Shown: piece by piece, positions 11,701-24,000 of the stretch
Layout: every line of letters begins with the position of its first letter
Position numbering within the stretch: the stretch's first letter is position 1
Assembly: GCF_020520425.1 (NCBI RefSeq)
Contig: NC_079487.1
Coordinates: 128,982,385-129,046,384 of the forward strand
Source of the DNA: Spinacia oleracea
Lineage: Eukaryota; Streptophyta; Magnoliopsida; Caryophyllales; Amaranthaceae
Direction: 5' to 3'
DNA: 64,000 nucleotides
Made by a program: the position numbers and the translations under genes
Notes under the pieces: model-generated
What the model saw: only the letters and a program-made list of their open reading frames with translations
Told to the model about the DNA's origin: nothing
Database searches by the model: none

Positions 11701-13324
11701 GTCTATGCTTTAGTTCCAGGGCTCCTACGTGAAGAGGTAATAATTCTTCCTTTTATATGATTTTCTTTTTTTCAATTTCACTACTACCACTGCCTGTATT
11801 TTCTTATTTCAACTAATTTTTATTTCAGAATAATAATTTAAAATTTGTATTGTTAACTTAATATAGTGTTGTATTGAACGAAGTATAATATAATCTGTAA
11901 GGAGACATTCTATTTGTTTTGTTATTATTTGTTTTTCATTTACTTTTTTAGTATACGTAGAGGGAATTATGTAGTTATGTAGTTTGGCGAGGGAAGGAGT
12001 TTGTGTAAGGGAAGGGTCAGTGTTCACTCACAGCTGGTTTTGGGGATTAACATTTGTTAATTCTCAATTTAGGTGAGCGTGGAGTGTTGTACTCAACGCT
12101 TTCAAAATCTTCAATCCAAAGGCTGTTCCCCAATTTTTCGGGGTTCATAGCATGCTTATCGAGTCACTCTTCTTGTCTTAAGATGCTTGTGAGTTTTAAG
12201 TCGCTCACAAGATCTTTCCAACTAGCTTGTGGTATTGTCAAATTTCCACTTCTTTTTTTGTCCTTCAAGGCTAACAAGTTAGCAAGGATGCCTCACATTG
12301 GTTACCACCCCCCAACATTCGCTTTATCTCCTATAAGACGAAAACTACAGCCAACAGTGGCTTTGGCATGCTAATAACCAGTGGGTCACTGGGTTGTGCA
12401 AGCTAGGTCATCTCAACAAATAAGGGGCCGACACAAGAAGAGCCCACTAGCCTCTCGGCTCTCAATGCTTTGTATTTTGTTCTACTGTAAGTGTTGTATT
12501 GGTCTCTAAGGACCCTAGTGTTGTAGTTTAATTTGTTGTACTTTCTTTAATTTATGCAAATTTATCCTATGTCAAAAAATGAAATAAAATAAAATAAAAT
12601 ATATTGACTGTTAGAATGGTAAAGAATGTATAGTGAACATATGTGTTTTTTTTTTCATTGTTTGCAGGTGCGCGTCCAGTCAGATCCGGCTGGCCGTTTG
12701 GTTATATCTGGTGAACCTGAAAATCCCGACAACCCTTGGAGTGTGACACCTTTCAAGAAGGTATTCTTTTTTTTCTTTTTTTTTTTAATTTTTTTTTAAT
12801 TTTAAAGAAGAATGGTTAATAAACTGAGATTAATACGAAGCTGTAAATTCGATAGTTGCTTGAATCGGATTTAAACATGAATCTTCTGCTGTTCATTCTT
12901 CTACTGGAAATGCTCTCCAGTTTGCTTGATTTTCATTCTTGATGCTTTAGAGAACTTGAAGGAGACGATACATGCAACTTTACTTGCAAACGACTCTGCA
13001 AGTATTTTGCTTGCTTTATTTGTGGTATTGTTAACTGAATCCTTGGGTGTGGATGGTAATATTCATATAATAATTTCGTGGAATGTCCCTCATGTTATTT
13101 GTTCACTTGTACATAATATTAATTTTCCCCAGTCTGGTTGCAATCGTTATAGTGTCAATCGGTATACATCACATATTTGTTTTGGTACTCAGCGAGTGTC
13201 CCCCATTGTCTATTTTGATCAGGTCGTTAGCTTACCATCAAGAATTGACCCACACCAGACATCAGCCGTGGTGACATTGCATGGGCAATTGTTTGTTCGG
13301 GTGCCATTTGAACAATATGACTAA
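801..13324 (+). CDS. ARID5: ARID and alpha-crystallin domain protein (ARID5/ARID6-like)
   Basis: Thirteen coding exons: 801-1362, 1540-1972, 2159-2198, 4070-4122, 6572-6617, 8525-8614, 9976-10098, 10191-10242, 10367-10442, 11515-11581, 11686-11736, 12668-12760 and 13223-13324. They sum to 1788 nt, 595 residues plus TAA, all with GT-AG junctions in phase. Residues 1-300 are acidic, with a near-pure Glu run around residues 55-90. The ARID DNA-binding domain is at about 301-390 (FKPPKFYGEPLN, LGGYDK, WRQVGESFKPPK, TVSWTFRIFYEK). A basic linker follows, then an HSP20/alpha-crystallin-like fold at about 493-594 (ADWVKINV, YALVPGLLREEV, RLVISGEPE, LHGQLFVRVPFEQ). In Arabidopsis this architecture is found in the ARID5/ARID6 proteins of UniProt (At1g76510, At1g20910), presumed nuclear and chromatin-associated. 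The start is the first ATG after an in-frame stop. The donor at 1363 (gtatgt) is preferred because it restores frame into exon 2. Assigning the paralogue number is less certain than the family. Confidence 0.93.
1022..1076 (+). repeat. GA-rich GAG/GAA codon repeat (poly-Glu tract)
   Basis: Imperfect GAG/GAA repeat inside exon 1 of the ARID gene, encoding an acidic low-complexity stretch. Less regular Glu-rich repeats extend on both sides (about 910-1180), including two related units reading VDVSIDGGEEEEETEDE-like and VDVSIDDG. Confidence 0.8.
4728..4736 (+). repeat. Poly-G run in ARID intron 4
   Basis: An uninterrupted run of roughly a dozen G bases in the intron between exons 4 and 5. Simple repeat with no other signal. 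Confidence 0.6.
5656..5750. repeat. (AT)n microsatellite in ARID intron 4
   Basis: About 95 bp of alternating AT with a single phase break near 5690. It lies about 110 bp from the end of the LINE remnant in the same intron. ORFs predicted across it are low-complexity artefacts. Confidence 0.95.
5860..6330 (-). pseudogene. Decayed LINE reverse transcriptase 3' fragment
   Basis: Reading the minus strand gives pieces typical of the C-terminal part of a plant non-LTR (LINE) reverse transcriptase. They are LKGKFYRTAIRPALLYGTECW, then RWMCGHTRKDRLRNEIIRKK in another frame, then ENRLRWFGHVSRR and RGRGRPNKTW with ALDRTEWRERI near 5880-6110. Frames change several times, so it is dead. It sits antisense within ARID intron 4 and is a truncated copy; the upstream endonuclease and main RT motifs are absent. 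Confidence 0.85.
7923..8367. mobile_element. Non-autonomous hAT element in ARID intron 5
   Basis: Ends CAGAGTTACCCGGTTCG and, reversed, CAGTGTTACCTGGTTCG are flanked by a perfect 8-bp direct repeat TACTGGAT (7915-7922 and 8368-8375). Subterminal GGTTCGCGG motifs recur at both ends, as expected for hAT transposase binding. It is 445 bp long with no transposase. The 8-bp duplication and CAG start place it in the hAT superfamily. Confidence 0.9.
9545..9791. mobile_element. Stowaway-like MITE in ARID intron 6
   Basis: TA-flanked element with ends cttcagcag... and ...ggaggaag, and inner complementary pieces gcaccattt and atggtgca. Same subfamily as 252-506. Its ends have diverged, so it is an old insertion. 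Confidence 0.75.
12025..12600 (+). other. Possible retroposed segment in ARID intron 11
   Basis: The stretch has lower AT content than the surrounding intron and ends in an A-rich (aaaat)n-like tail at about 12573-12600. That is the look of a LINE or SINE 3' end or a retroposed transcript. I could not recognise the protein of its longest frame (12054-12374) and no target duplication was established. Confidence 0.25.
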
Positions 13325-14778
13325 GCTTCCAACAAGTTCCACAATGCACATAATGACGGAGTACTGTGATAGTAAGGCCGCAGATAACTAGTCACATAGG
13401 AGAGCGAAGAGTGAGCTGATAGTGTTGTTGAAGTTAGGTCTGTCCAATCTGTATCTTCCTGTATGCCTCCAAACTTTCTGTACTTGTAGGACTTGCGTAT
13501 TGCAAGTTTCTTATTAAGGATGAAATTAGGTTCTTCAATGCAGCATCAAATTTTGCTGTTATATTGTGTGATGCAGCCGTCAGCTGATTTGCCTTGCAAA
13601 GTGCTACCGATTGCTGAGTGCATTTTATTTTAGTTTATTTTTCAGTGTGATATACTTTGCTAATTCAATGTAAATTTGTAGGAACTAGTTAACCTGTTAA
13701 TTGGCTGATTGGAAAAAAATATAACTAACATTATCTGGGTTTTATAAGCCGAAAGACATTAATCTACATCCCTAAAAGACTTGAGTCTTTGTTGAACAAA
13801 AATACTTACCCCCTCCGTCCCTAAAAGATTCCCCAATTTCCTTTTTGGTTCGTCCTTTTGAGTTCGTCTCATACCATTTATAGTATGTGGTCCTTGCGTG
13901 TCTTCTCCTACATTATTATTTTAATCAGCAAAAAGACAAAACCACCAACCCATTTGCTTTTCTTTTGCCATCTGTCTTGAAAAATGAAAATTGTGATTTA
14001 GGGCAATCTTTTAGGCACTGATGGAGTACTTTCTGAACTCTTAATCAGAGTCAATGATACTTGATATTAAGTACACGACTTCTATGCTTTATAGGTTTTG
14101 AGTGAAAACACGCCCTTCACACAATGGAATAAATGGGTTTCATTGTAAAGTTTAAATGGAAGAACCTAATTAAATTTGCAAGAGAATAAAGAGGTAGAGA
14201 ACAAACAAAAAAGTGAGCCTAGTAATATACCGAGTAACTTATCAGATCACGGAAGTTGGGGTACATCATAGATGCTTTTTACGATGTTATTGATCCAAGA
14301 AGTTTACGTGTACTTTAATTTCTTAATAATGGTAATAGTCCACATTATCCTTTCCCTTTCTTATTTGTTTTCATTCCATTCCATTTCTAACATTCATGCC
14401 AAACACCCTAAAGCTTTATAGGGACACAACATCAATTCTTCTCTAAATTCCACTTCGTTTGAGTGGCTTAGCCCACTTAAGAGATGAGTTATTATTTACT
14501 TCTTTGATAGTTCACTCACATGAGTAGTCAGATACTCAGATAGGTTAAATCTCAACTCAATGTTGTCTTGATGAAATTTCTTACATGTACTCGGAAATAA
14601 GGTGCACTTTCTCACATAAACAAGCTCACATGTTCATGAGTACATAATAAATGCTTTGCATGGACAGATGACCGACGCATGAAAAAGTTCCATATGTCGT
14701 CTTACTAAGAGGTGTGACACATCATCTTTGGTTGCTGCCTATGTTGGAAATCTCATGAATCATGATTCATGATACATA
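13325..14778 (+). other. ARID 3' UTR and intergenic DNA
   Basis: The first few hundred bases after the ARID stop are presumably 3' UTR. Beyond that, apart from the MITE at 13809-14026, I see no gene. Confidence 0.5.
13809..14026. mobile_element. Stowaway MITE downstream of the ARID gene
   Basis: TA-flanked element starting ccccctccgtccctaaaaga and ending ttaggcactgatggag. Inner ends CCCTAAAAGATT and AATCTTTTAGGC are complementary. It is 218 bp and non-coding. Confidence 0.8.
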
Positions 14779-15037
14779 CTTCCTCCGTCTTTTAATACTC
14801 GCAACGTTTGGACTTTTGCCACTATTCATATAATTTACTTTGACTATTTGTAGTGTTTTTTATATAAGATAAAACATAGTCATGTGGGATCTTGTTAGAT
14901 TCGTCTCAATGTGTATTTTTAAAATATCAACTTTTTATAATTTTTGCATAAAGAGAATTTAATATATAAATGATCAAAGTTGTGCATTGACATGCGTAAA
15001 ACTAACAAACGTTGCGAGTATTAAAAGACGGAGGAAG
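14779..15037. mobile_element. Stowaway MITE, CTTCCTCCGTC family
   Basis: A 259-bp element with near-perfect inverted ends (cttcctccgtcttttaatac and its complement) flanked by TA. The inner motif ACTCGCAACGTTTG is repeated in reverse at the right end. It is the closest relative of 33433-33691, which lies in the opposite orientation. Confidence 0.93.
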
Positions 15038-17260
15038 TATCAAATGACAAGACCCTCTCTTAATCTTCTTTTCTAAATTAAATCAAAATAATTCAGAATG
15101 AAGATACTACATTAACAATTCGGACCCGATCCAAGATTCAACTAGATCATTGGACCTGACCCGAGCTGAAAGTAACACGGACTTGAATTACTCCACCCAA
15201 CCTCGATACGTGAAATCCGTTTTACGAATGGGCAGAAACTGAGGACTTCGTACTCCGTACTTCATAGACCTGAAAGAGTGAAAGGTTGGTGAGTGGTGAC
15301 TTCAAGGTTAGCCCATTGAGATAACATTGACCCTTTTCTTAATCAACCGAACCCTGTGTATAGAAAATTAAATTCCCGCTTGTTTCTTCTGCGAATATCA
15401 ATGCACACAAACTGTTCGATGAATTGCCCCAGAGAGAGAAGTTTCATGATCTTCCTGGAACCTTGTTGTACTTCCTGTTTTATCAACGATTCCATCTCCT
15501 AGTGTTTATGAGATGAATATTTGGCAATTTGACCTTGTTTGCTTAGGTTTAGGGTAGTGTAATTGGTGCAGGCGATTAATTTCATACGGTTTTAGGAACT
15601 TGGAAGATTGTAACACTCACTAAGGGTTAACTTCAATATTTATTCTTTCTGGGTCTTTGCAAAATGATGGATTTTGTCTTGACACATAGTAAACAGTTTC
15701 AGGATGGGGTTTGTCTTGATCATGCGTGGGAGATGATAAGGTTAGATAGTTGGTAATGCAATCTTGCTTAAGTTTAGTTCTAGTGTGACAGTACCTTTGT
15801 CAAATTTCTGAAAGCCTGATGTACAGCTATTTTTCACTGTTATATCAGGAAATGATGAACTTGAAAGAGCATATCCTAGTCTGCTGCAGCCTGCAGGATA
15901 AGGTAGTTTTCTCATCTAAGTCTTTTATCCCTCTTATCATTTGACTTGAAGTATATAATTGTTACATTTGAGCTTGCATATTTCCGAAACATTGACATAA
16001 CAGTTACTAGCTGCTTCAAAGGGATTTATTTTAATTTGCAGTTGGTTTCACTGTATGATGTTAAAAGTTGGTTTACATTCTAGTCTAAGTTACTGGTCAT
16101 TTCACCAAGCATAGATTGATATTTTACTTCTTGATGCTGGTAAAATTGGAGAAGTGTTTTGATGGGAGTTGCTTAAAGCGATGGCCCTTTTATATTCGTC
16201 AACATAAAAATATTTGGGACCAAGTTATTACCATGCTTTGGTAGTAGATGCATATTTCCAGTAGCCTTTATTGAATTCATAAGAATAGAATAAACTGTTT
16301 CTCAGCAACAGAAAAACCTGAAATGTCATGTTATATTCTATGGATATCATGCGAAGCTTGAATTCAAGTCATATGGGTTTTTGCAGTCAGCAGTTTAGGG
16401 TACTACGCTTGTAGAAGCACTATCTTTATTAGGATTTATTATGGCATTTCTGTCAACACTATATTAGGAAATTAAGATTACAAATTGTAAAGATATCGGC
16501 AGAAAACCAGATTTAGTAATCAAAGGGAATTGGATTTGATAGTAAGATGTGTAAAGAAGCGCTTTCTAGAAAGGTTTAAATATGATATTTTCTGGACGTG
16601 CAATTGAGTATCATTGGGAAAACCTTTGGGTATATACTCCGTACTACAGCCTCATTCAATTTAACTTCACAACATCAAATCACTAATGTCTTTTTCTGAT
16701 GGAATTTATCTATCACTAATAAGCAAAGTCCTGTAGCACTTTGATACCGAGAATGCTAGCATAGTAGTATTAGATGGTATATTTTCAGATAACATGTACC
16801 AACACCTTATCTATAGTTTTCTCTCGTAAGAGTTGCATCTTTATGACACTTCCTTTAAGACATGCATAACTACTGTATCATCAAAAAATTCATGTCACAA
16901 TGTACCACAAGAGTTTTCTTAGTATATGGATTATTGTCTACGTATATTGTGGGGTAAGCAACATACCATAGGTTTTTATGAGCAGCTTTTGGGATTTAGT
17001 GCTCTTTCTTAACTATGGCATTGGCCGCTCATCATTCTTATCCTCTCTGTGTTTTAAGTCATTGATGGTGAAATCTATAGAAGTTTGTTTTTAATGGATA
17101 TTCAGAATTTCAGATGTCTAGAATGTTCTCTAAATGGCCTAGAACACCATAAAACCTGGTTTTAGGAAGTAATCAAGGACCTTTTAACAACTAGCAGACG
17201 CTTCGTCAGATAGATTGCAGTTCCATCACTTGAGTTTGTCAATTAATAACAAATCGGCCA
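15038..17260. other. Intergenic region, no firm gene
   Basis: AT-rich DNA. A short exon-like piece at about 15850-15900, between a cag acceptor and a gtag donor, and a leader-like segment at about 15360-15480 could belong to a non-coding transcript. No conserved protein was recognised. Confidence 0.3.
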
Positions 17261-18044
17261 TATTATGTACAACTTACAAGTAGGTGTTAGTTGGGAGGCT
17301 TCAGAAAATGTTGATGGTGCTGTTAAAAGTGTTAAGTCAGGTTTTATTCCCGGTAGGCACATTTCTGGTGATATTGTCTTTGCTCATGAGTTGGATATGG
17401 ATCATTATAGAAAGATTATGTTTTTAAGGTGTATACTCAATGTGGATCTAAAGAAGGTATGTCTACTTCAAATGGAGTTTTCTAGACTTCTCTAGTCGAG
17501 TTGGGATTTCCTAACAAATTTGTTGTTTGGATCATGGATGCTGTTTCTCGCTGTTGATAAATGGTATCCCTCCTAATCACCACCCCCGGGGTAAAGTAGG
17601 GTCTTACATAAGTAGACTGTATCTCTATTTATTGTGCAAAGAAGTTAGTTCACGCCACAGAAACATGTACGAAAAGGATATTTGATTGTAGACGTTTGGT
17701 TTGTCAGCGTGTGGATTGGCAGAGACGAATAAATAAATCAGTTTTGCAAAAAATTACAACTTTCCAAAGGAGATTTCTGAAAGGTGTCATATGGAAAAAC
17801 TTGTATTCAACAATCAAACTATCCCTTGAAGCATATTTTATTCTGGTCGTGCATGCAGGACACTGTAGTTACAAAAGACCGATTATCCAAAAGTGGGATT
17901 GATTGTGTTCCTCTGTACTCTTTCTGTAAAACTGAATTTTGGAATTCAGCAATTACTGTCTGCAGTTTGTATTCTACCGTAATTGGGGCCAATCAGCTGC
18001 AACTTCTTCGCTTTAAATACAAATCTGTGTGTGACTTATCTTGA
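17261..18044 (+). pseudogene. Decayed LINE reverse transcriptase with zf-RVT tail
   Basis: Pieces of a plant LINE polyprotein occur in order on the + strand. A reverse transcriptase segment at 17325-17480 reads KSGFIPGRHISGDIVFAHEL, followed by LRCILNVDLKK. A shifted frame near 17500-17550 reads GFPNKFVVWIMDAVS. A zinc-binding zf-RVT-like segment near 17810-17930 reads LKHILFW, then TKDRLSKSGIDCVPLYSFC. The catalytic YADD-type region is missing, and stops and frameshifts break the frame, so this is an internally deleted dead copy. Confidence 0.8.
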
Positions 18045-21000
18045 ATACGCTTGGTACAGCAAGTCGGCAACATTTCAGAGGTAAGAATAGTTCAGGTAAG
18101 AATAGTTGTATTTGGATTGAGGGAAACAACGAGGTTTTTTAAGGAACATCATAGACACTTCTATTAGGTTTGTTTTAAGGATATTATATTTAGAGATGCT
18201 TATAGGCTACAGAGTTATAGGTGTACTATTGAAATTATGACGCAAAATCTACGAAAGTATCAAAGATGTGTCTTTAAACTAGTAGACCTCTTGGAGTTTT
18301 GTTGATTCTGAAATCTGCAAGGTTGTCAATTTGGCTAATGTTGTTAGCATAGTCTTGTTGCTAGAAATTTTGCACTCAAAATGCAATAATAGGGTGACAT
18401 GGTTTTTATTAGCACGTGTGTGCACCACAGGGATGATAATGAGCAAGCCTTTTCTACCTCAAATATTTCAAGTGTAGCTTAGTTTAGAACTCGACTTGGG
18501 TTCTAGAATTGCAACCAAGCAAACACCGTCTTAGGTTATAACAAGAGGGTGTATTAATTGCTGCAGTTTGTAGGGTATTAAAATACAATAGTAGAGAACA
18601 TTTGAGCTTGCTCACAGAGTCCTTCCAGTCGGCCATAGCTCTGCTTGGCTCATGAAAATCTCAATCCAAGCTCGAGCAGCTCACAAGCAAATTACGCTCA
18701 TTAATCATCATCACTACCTAGTTGCCATTGACAATAGGAGTGACAACTATTTCAGGTTTACTAATCTACCATCTTTGTAACAGAAGCATTTCAAATTTTT
18801 TCTATTCATGCATTTTTGTTTTCTCACGTCCAATGCAATTACAGTTGTCATCTTTAAAAGTAGTAGTAAAGTGAAAGACTGTAGGATTCATGCATAATCA
18901 TGGTGTTGGTTTGACTTTAATTTCCTCCTGATAACTAATTGAAATTTTATATGCTGTATTTTTTGTAGATAGACATGAGATCAAGCGATCAAGGTGGAAA
19001 ATGATTTAGCTTTGGTTGTTGAGAATGGTCGATGGTTAATGTTTTTAAGGCAAGCACATGATTACATGATTACAAGGTACATTTCCTCTTGACTTATGGA
19101 GTACAAATGGATCAGTAATTATTTTCTCTAGGTGTTTGACACTGTTTATTGGGGGCACAAGAGATTGATTTCCTGCATTAATTTATGCAGCCGTCTCCTT
19201 CACTTATATTCACCTTGTTTGCTGGATTCCTGATATTTGATTATTTTCTAGCTTTTATTTATCTATAAGATTTTCTAGCATAAAAATAGTAAAGGCCTCT
19301 TATGTTTTTCACCTTTTACTTTCCATTTGTAAAGCATTATGTGTGATGTAGGGTTAATTATAACCCTTTACGACTTAAATCTCCCATCCTTCCTAATTCA
19401 TTTAGTGATTTCAGATTCAGATGGGTCCTTCGTTTTTTGAACTAGATTTTTGTATAGGCGGGGGAACACATAAAAGCTACTTTTCTGTGGGTTAAAATTG
19501 TTGTACACTTAGAAACAATTGGAAGAGAGAACTGTGTATTTAGAAATTAGCTTATTTCTTACCGGAAAAGCTAGGAAGTTTGAGATTCAGAGGAAAGATG
19601 CCGGCTAACTGTGAACTACTGTTTCTGTTACTACATCATCTTCACAGTTTAAAATTTATGTTGTAGGCATATAAAGATTAGCTCTTGCATCAGTGTCATG
19701 AACAGAAAATGATGCTAAAGTATCACAATAATGTTATAATGAAGTTAAAAAGAATGCAAAGAACTTTACACTATGAAAAATAAAACAAAATAATATATAA
19801 TGGAATAGAATCAAAAACTAAATCTTTATAAAAGACTGCTGGCCTTTGCATTTAAAAAACTGCAAATCAGTACTCGTAGGTAGGGTATGTCTCACTGAGT
19901 GAAATCCCTTATAAGCATTAAGATTATATATTCGTTAGTTTGAAAGTACACAGTACTGCATAAGAATCCTAGGATTGAACCTGTTTGAGTGAAGGAGTTC
20001 AGAAGTACAAATTCGGCCCAACTTGGCTTTGCATTCGCATGCTCGGGCTGAGTTGACACAACTGGTTTCCTTTCCTGTATGCGGTGAACACATTATAGGC
20101 CGTCTGCTAGCAGTCTCCGGCATGGCAGCACACACGTGTACCAACCTTGCACGGTGTAAGTTTAATTAGTTCTAGATGTGAGGGAGTTTAAAATGACAAA
20201 TTTGGAGAACAGTGGATACCCTGTTTCAACCAGCATCTTTTAGCCACTTTTTATTGTCAAATGTCTTATTACTTTCAATTAGATTAAATTAGTGTGGAAA
20301 GCAGACCTAAATTACCTTTTACTCAACGGTGAACGGTGGTTAATTGGTGTGATAAATGTGTATTTGTTGGGGGGTTGTTTGACTCTGAAAGCTAATGTGA
20401 CGTTTTGTCTGCATTGAGGAAAAAGGGGCGCCAAAGATTACTATAGCGATTTGATTTGCTTAGGTATTCCTTCCAAGGGACTGTACTGATATTGACTTAG
20501 GTTCTTAAATCGTGTAAATAGAACCCCAAAAGTGTGAAAATGGTTAGACTTTATCTTTTCCATGAGAGTAGGTTAAGATTTTGCAATGTATTTGATCGTT
20601 GAGGTGGAGTAGCTGTATTATAGAGATATGACGGGAAAGATTTGTCTATTATGTCTCGTTACCGTTGGGCCAACGGAAAGATCAGCTACATCTATTTGGA
20701 GTTAACCCTCACATTGTTGGATCAAATTATACTATCTTAGTGACGAAAAAAAAAGAAAGGTTCTTGTTTTAGAAGGAAATGGCAAATCACGAAGGTCCAT
20801 CGTGCATTGGTGCATGCATATGGAGAGGTGATATTTGTAAATAGTTTATTAGGGAGCCCAAGGACATACCTTTCACCGTGGGGCATTTCCCTTACATGAA
20901 ATGGTTGTTAATGTCGATTAATTAAAATTCACGAATAAGAGAGAAAATAATCACAATTTAGGGTGTTTCTCTCTTTATTATGTTCGTGTTTGTATGATGG

Positions 21001-24000
21001 TATCCCGACTTAGAATTATACATTTCTTATTTAGTGGCTCCCCATCTTTCAAGTGGAGGAAGAACGTGAGAATCTTTAGGTGTTGTCTAAACTTCACACC
21101 ATTCTGTACAAAATTACAAAGTAAAAGAAACACTATATCTCATTTATTTTCTTACAAGAAAAACACTCTGTTTCAAAATAATTTATACTCTCCATTTTTT
21201 GTTGTTTCCAAATAAATGCAACCCTTCCATTTTTGGCACATGATCCCTTCTATTCTACCGTCACCCAAAAACAAAATACTTCATAAGTCCTTTTTCTATC
21301 TCCCTCTCCTTAATAAGCAGGCCAAAAGAAGGGTTTTCGTTTATTTTGAAAAGGACGAAATATTATACTTCGGATTCACATTGTCACAAATTAATCTTCT
21401 GTCTTTTACGTAACCTAACGGTCTAAAAAGTTATTTGCTATATTCACTTCGGGCCTCACTTTCTCTTACTACTTTTTATCTCTCCATCACATCAACTGTT
21501 TTTTTCCCGTACGAAATAATTCCAATACTCTTATTTGCTAACTTTTTACTCTCTTTTTCTTATTCACGTGCCAAAAATTATCAAGAAAATTATTTTAAAG
21601 ACGGTGTGAGTTAATTCATATCCATTTGTATTTTTAATTTATTTCTCTGGAAGCTTGATATGCACATCAATGTATACATCTACAATGCAGAACTCCCTCA
21701 TACAAATTTTGTCCACAACAAAAAAAGCCAAGGAAAGAAATGTCCAAATGCAAGTGTCGGTCAAGTACCAAATAGGAGTTACATCAACTTGAAGGAAGGG
21801 AAGATCACAGTCCAATCTATCATGAAATCATAACAGAATGATGTTTCATAATTTTGGCCTTTCTTGGGTTCAAACGTTCAGGTTGTTATATGGTTTAAAC
21901 GTACGGAGTAATTCTTAGTGTTATTTGAAACAAGTAGTGTTGGCCGAGACAATAAAACAATCCTAGTGAGTAGTGACATTTGGTCATCTCGTCTCATTCA
22001 AGCTTGATGCACTATAACAAGTTATCTCCCTAATTTCATCAAATAAGTTTTTCTGAATTTGGAAGAATAAAAAATGATATGAAATTACACAAGCTCTTCC
22101 ATGTGCTCATGTCACAAAAAAACTATTGGTTCAGGGAGATCAACACATGGTATTGGTTGCCTTTCTTACTGACTAAGCTTATCTTCTTCATCAATGTCTT
22201 TTGTCCCCTGTTTTGATCCATAACAGGTTAACAATCACATAAACACTCTTAATTCGTTAGAATGTTCTTTTTGTATCAAGATACAAGCCAGGCCACGTCA
22301 TATTTGGAGTCGAATATTTAACTTTGATATTAGGGAAATTAGTTTGAGGATTATATGCACCAAAATTCTACCATTTCTAGCTCTTCCTTGAAATCTTTAG
22401 ATATAAGTTTAGTAAGGAGAACTCCTACTATACCATTTTATATGATTTTGTTACAAATTGTATGACTTCATACAATTTATTTTCATTATCCTACATCATA
22501 GGTCCTCCATAACCATCACTATCCTTATATCAAGTGATCTACAAATGCCACACTTTATTTTCATTCATGGCTATAAATGAACTAGTCGATATTACACCGA
22601 GGAAGTAAAAGTCCCCATGTGGAGAGTAGCTTTCAATAATGTGCCCAAGTTTTCTGATTGATTGATTCTTTGACCATTGAAGAAGGACCTTACATTAGAA
22701 AAAGTTTAGGTGATCCTATACCACCACGTCGTTCATGATCTCTATCTATACTGATATATAAAGATAGGGTTATTTGGATCCTCAAAGTCGAAACGTTAGG
22801 GTGTCAATAAATTTTGTTATATATCATTGTTGAACTTTATAAGGGGTAGCAAAAGAGGGGGTGGTACTATTGTAGTGCCCCATCAACTAGGTGGATCACA
22901 ACTGCTGATAGTGTCTTAGTTGTCTGAAACATGCGACGAATATTGCGGCCAAGAAATTTAGGAGCAAAACATATTCTTAGTTAAGCAGAAGAAATTGTGG
23001 GCAAAATAGGTTCATAATTATTGATCCCGAGGGACCCTATTGGACCTACTTAACTTTGATTTTGATTGCATATACATGTGCTGTTGTCATGAAGATAATG
23101 AAGCTATTGTGCAATTTAGACGATTATTAACTAATTAATCATTCTCTTAATTTGGTAAAAGACGTAAGCCTGTCGCATCAGTATTGGTTTTTATACAGTT
23201 GTTGAATTACATTAGGTTACTCTCCTTGCAAGGGTAAAACCGTAATAAATAGTGAACTATTACTATTATTATGAACATAAAACCTAATAACAAGTCATTT
23301 TTTTTGGTAAAACTATAAACCAAATTTGTGAAATTTTTGTAGAACTCTGCATGCTAGAGTGCTACAAACCAAGTAGAAGCAATACATGGGGAAAAAAAAA
23401 GATGATCATGAGGTAAAACTGCCATAAAGAGGGAAACACGTCGAGGTTAGCTTAGTAGTTAGAATTTTATCTTCCTAAAACAAGGTCATTGGATAAAATC
23501 CTAGAATTCTTAACAGGGAAACCATGTACCATCAATGAATACAAGCATAAAACTTCACTAACTCTGCAATCACATGAAATGTTAATAAAACATGCATTTT
23601 AGAAATGATCCTTATATTGTTAGGAAAATTCTTTTCAGTTATCCGATTTTGTTTAAAATTCAACCATTTTAGAAGCATTCTGTGAAGTGAGATTTTAGGC
23701 ACTCATTTCTCCTGTTATACATGAAATGAGGAAGTTATCAGATAACAAATTAAGCAGTTCTAAATTATTTACTGGAGCGTTGGGAATCTAAATTGGGCCC
23801 AAAAATATATGCTTCTTTACAAAGTGCAATCTTTTTTACATGGGACCTAATATTTTTCCCAACTAATTATAATTGGTTTTTAATCTGGGGTCTGCAGGAT
23901 TAAGGTTCTTCAGTGCAAATAATTAGACACCTGACTGTATAATGATTTTCCCCCCTGTTTCCCTTCATTGTCAAAGATAACAACTTGGGCCCTGTAATTT

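Noticed and set aside
12926-13324. 132-residue frame read as one continuous exon ending in the ARID stop
   Set aside because: Only the part from 13223 matches the HSP20-like domain. A cag acceptor there restores phase; the upstream part is intron.
19935-20144. 69-residue minus-strand frame with several Cys residues
   Set aside because: No signal peptide, recognised cysteine pattern or splice context; considered chance.
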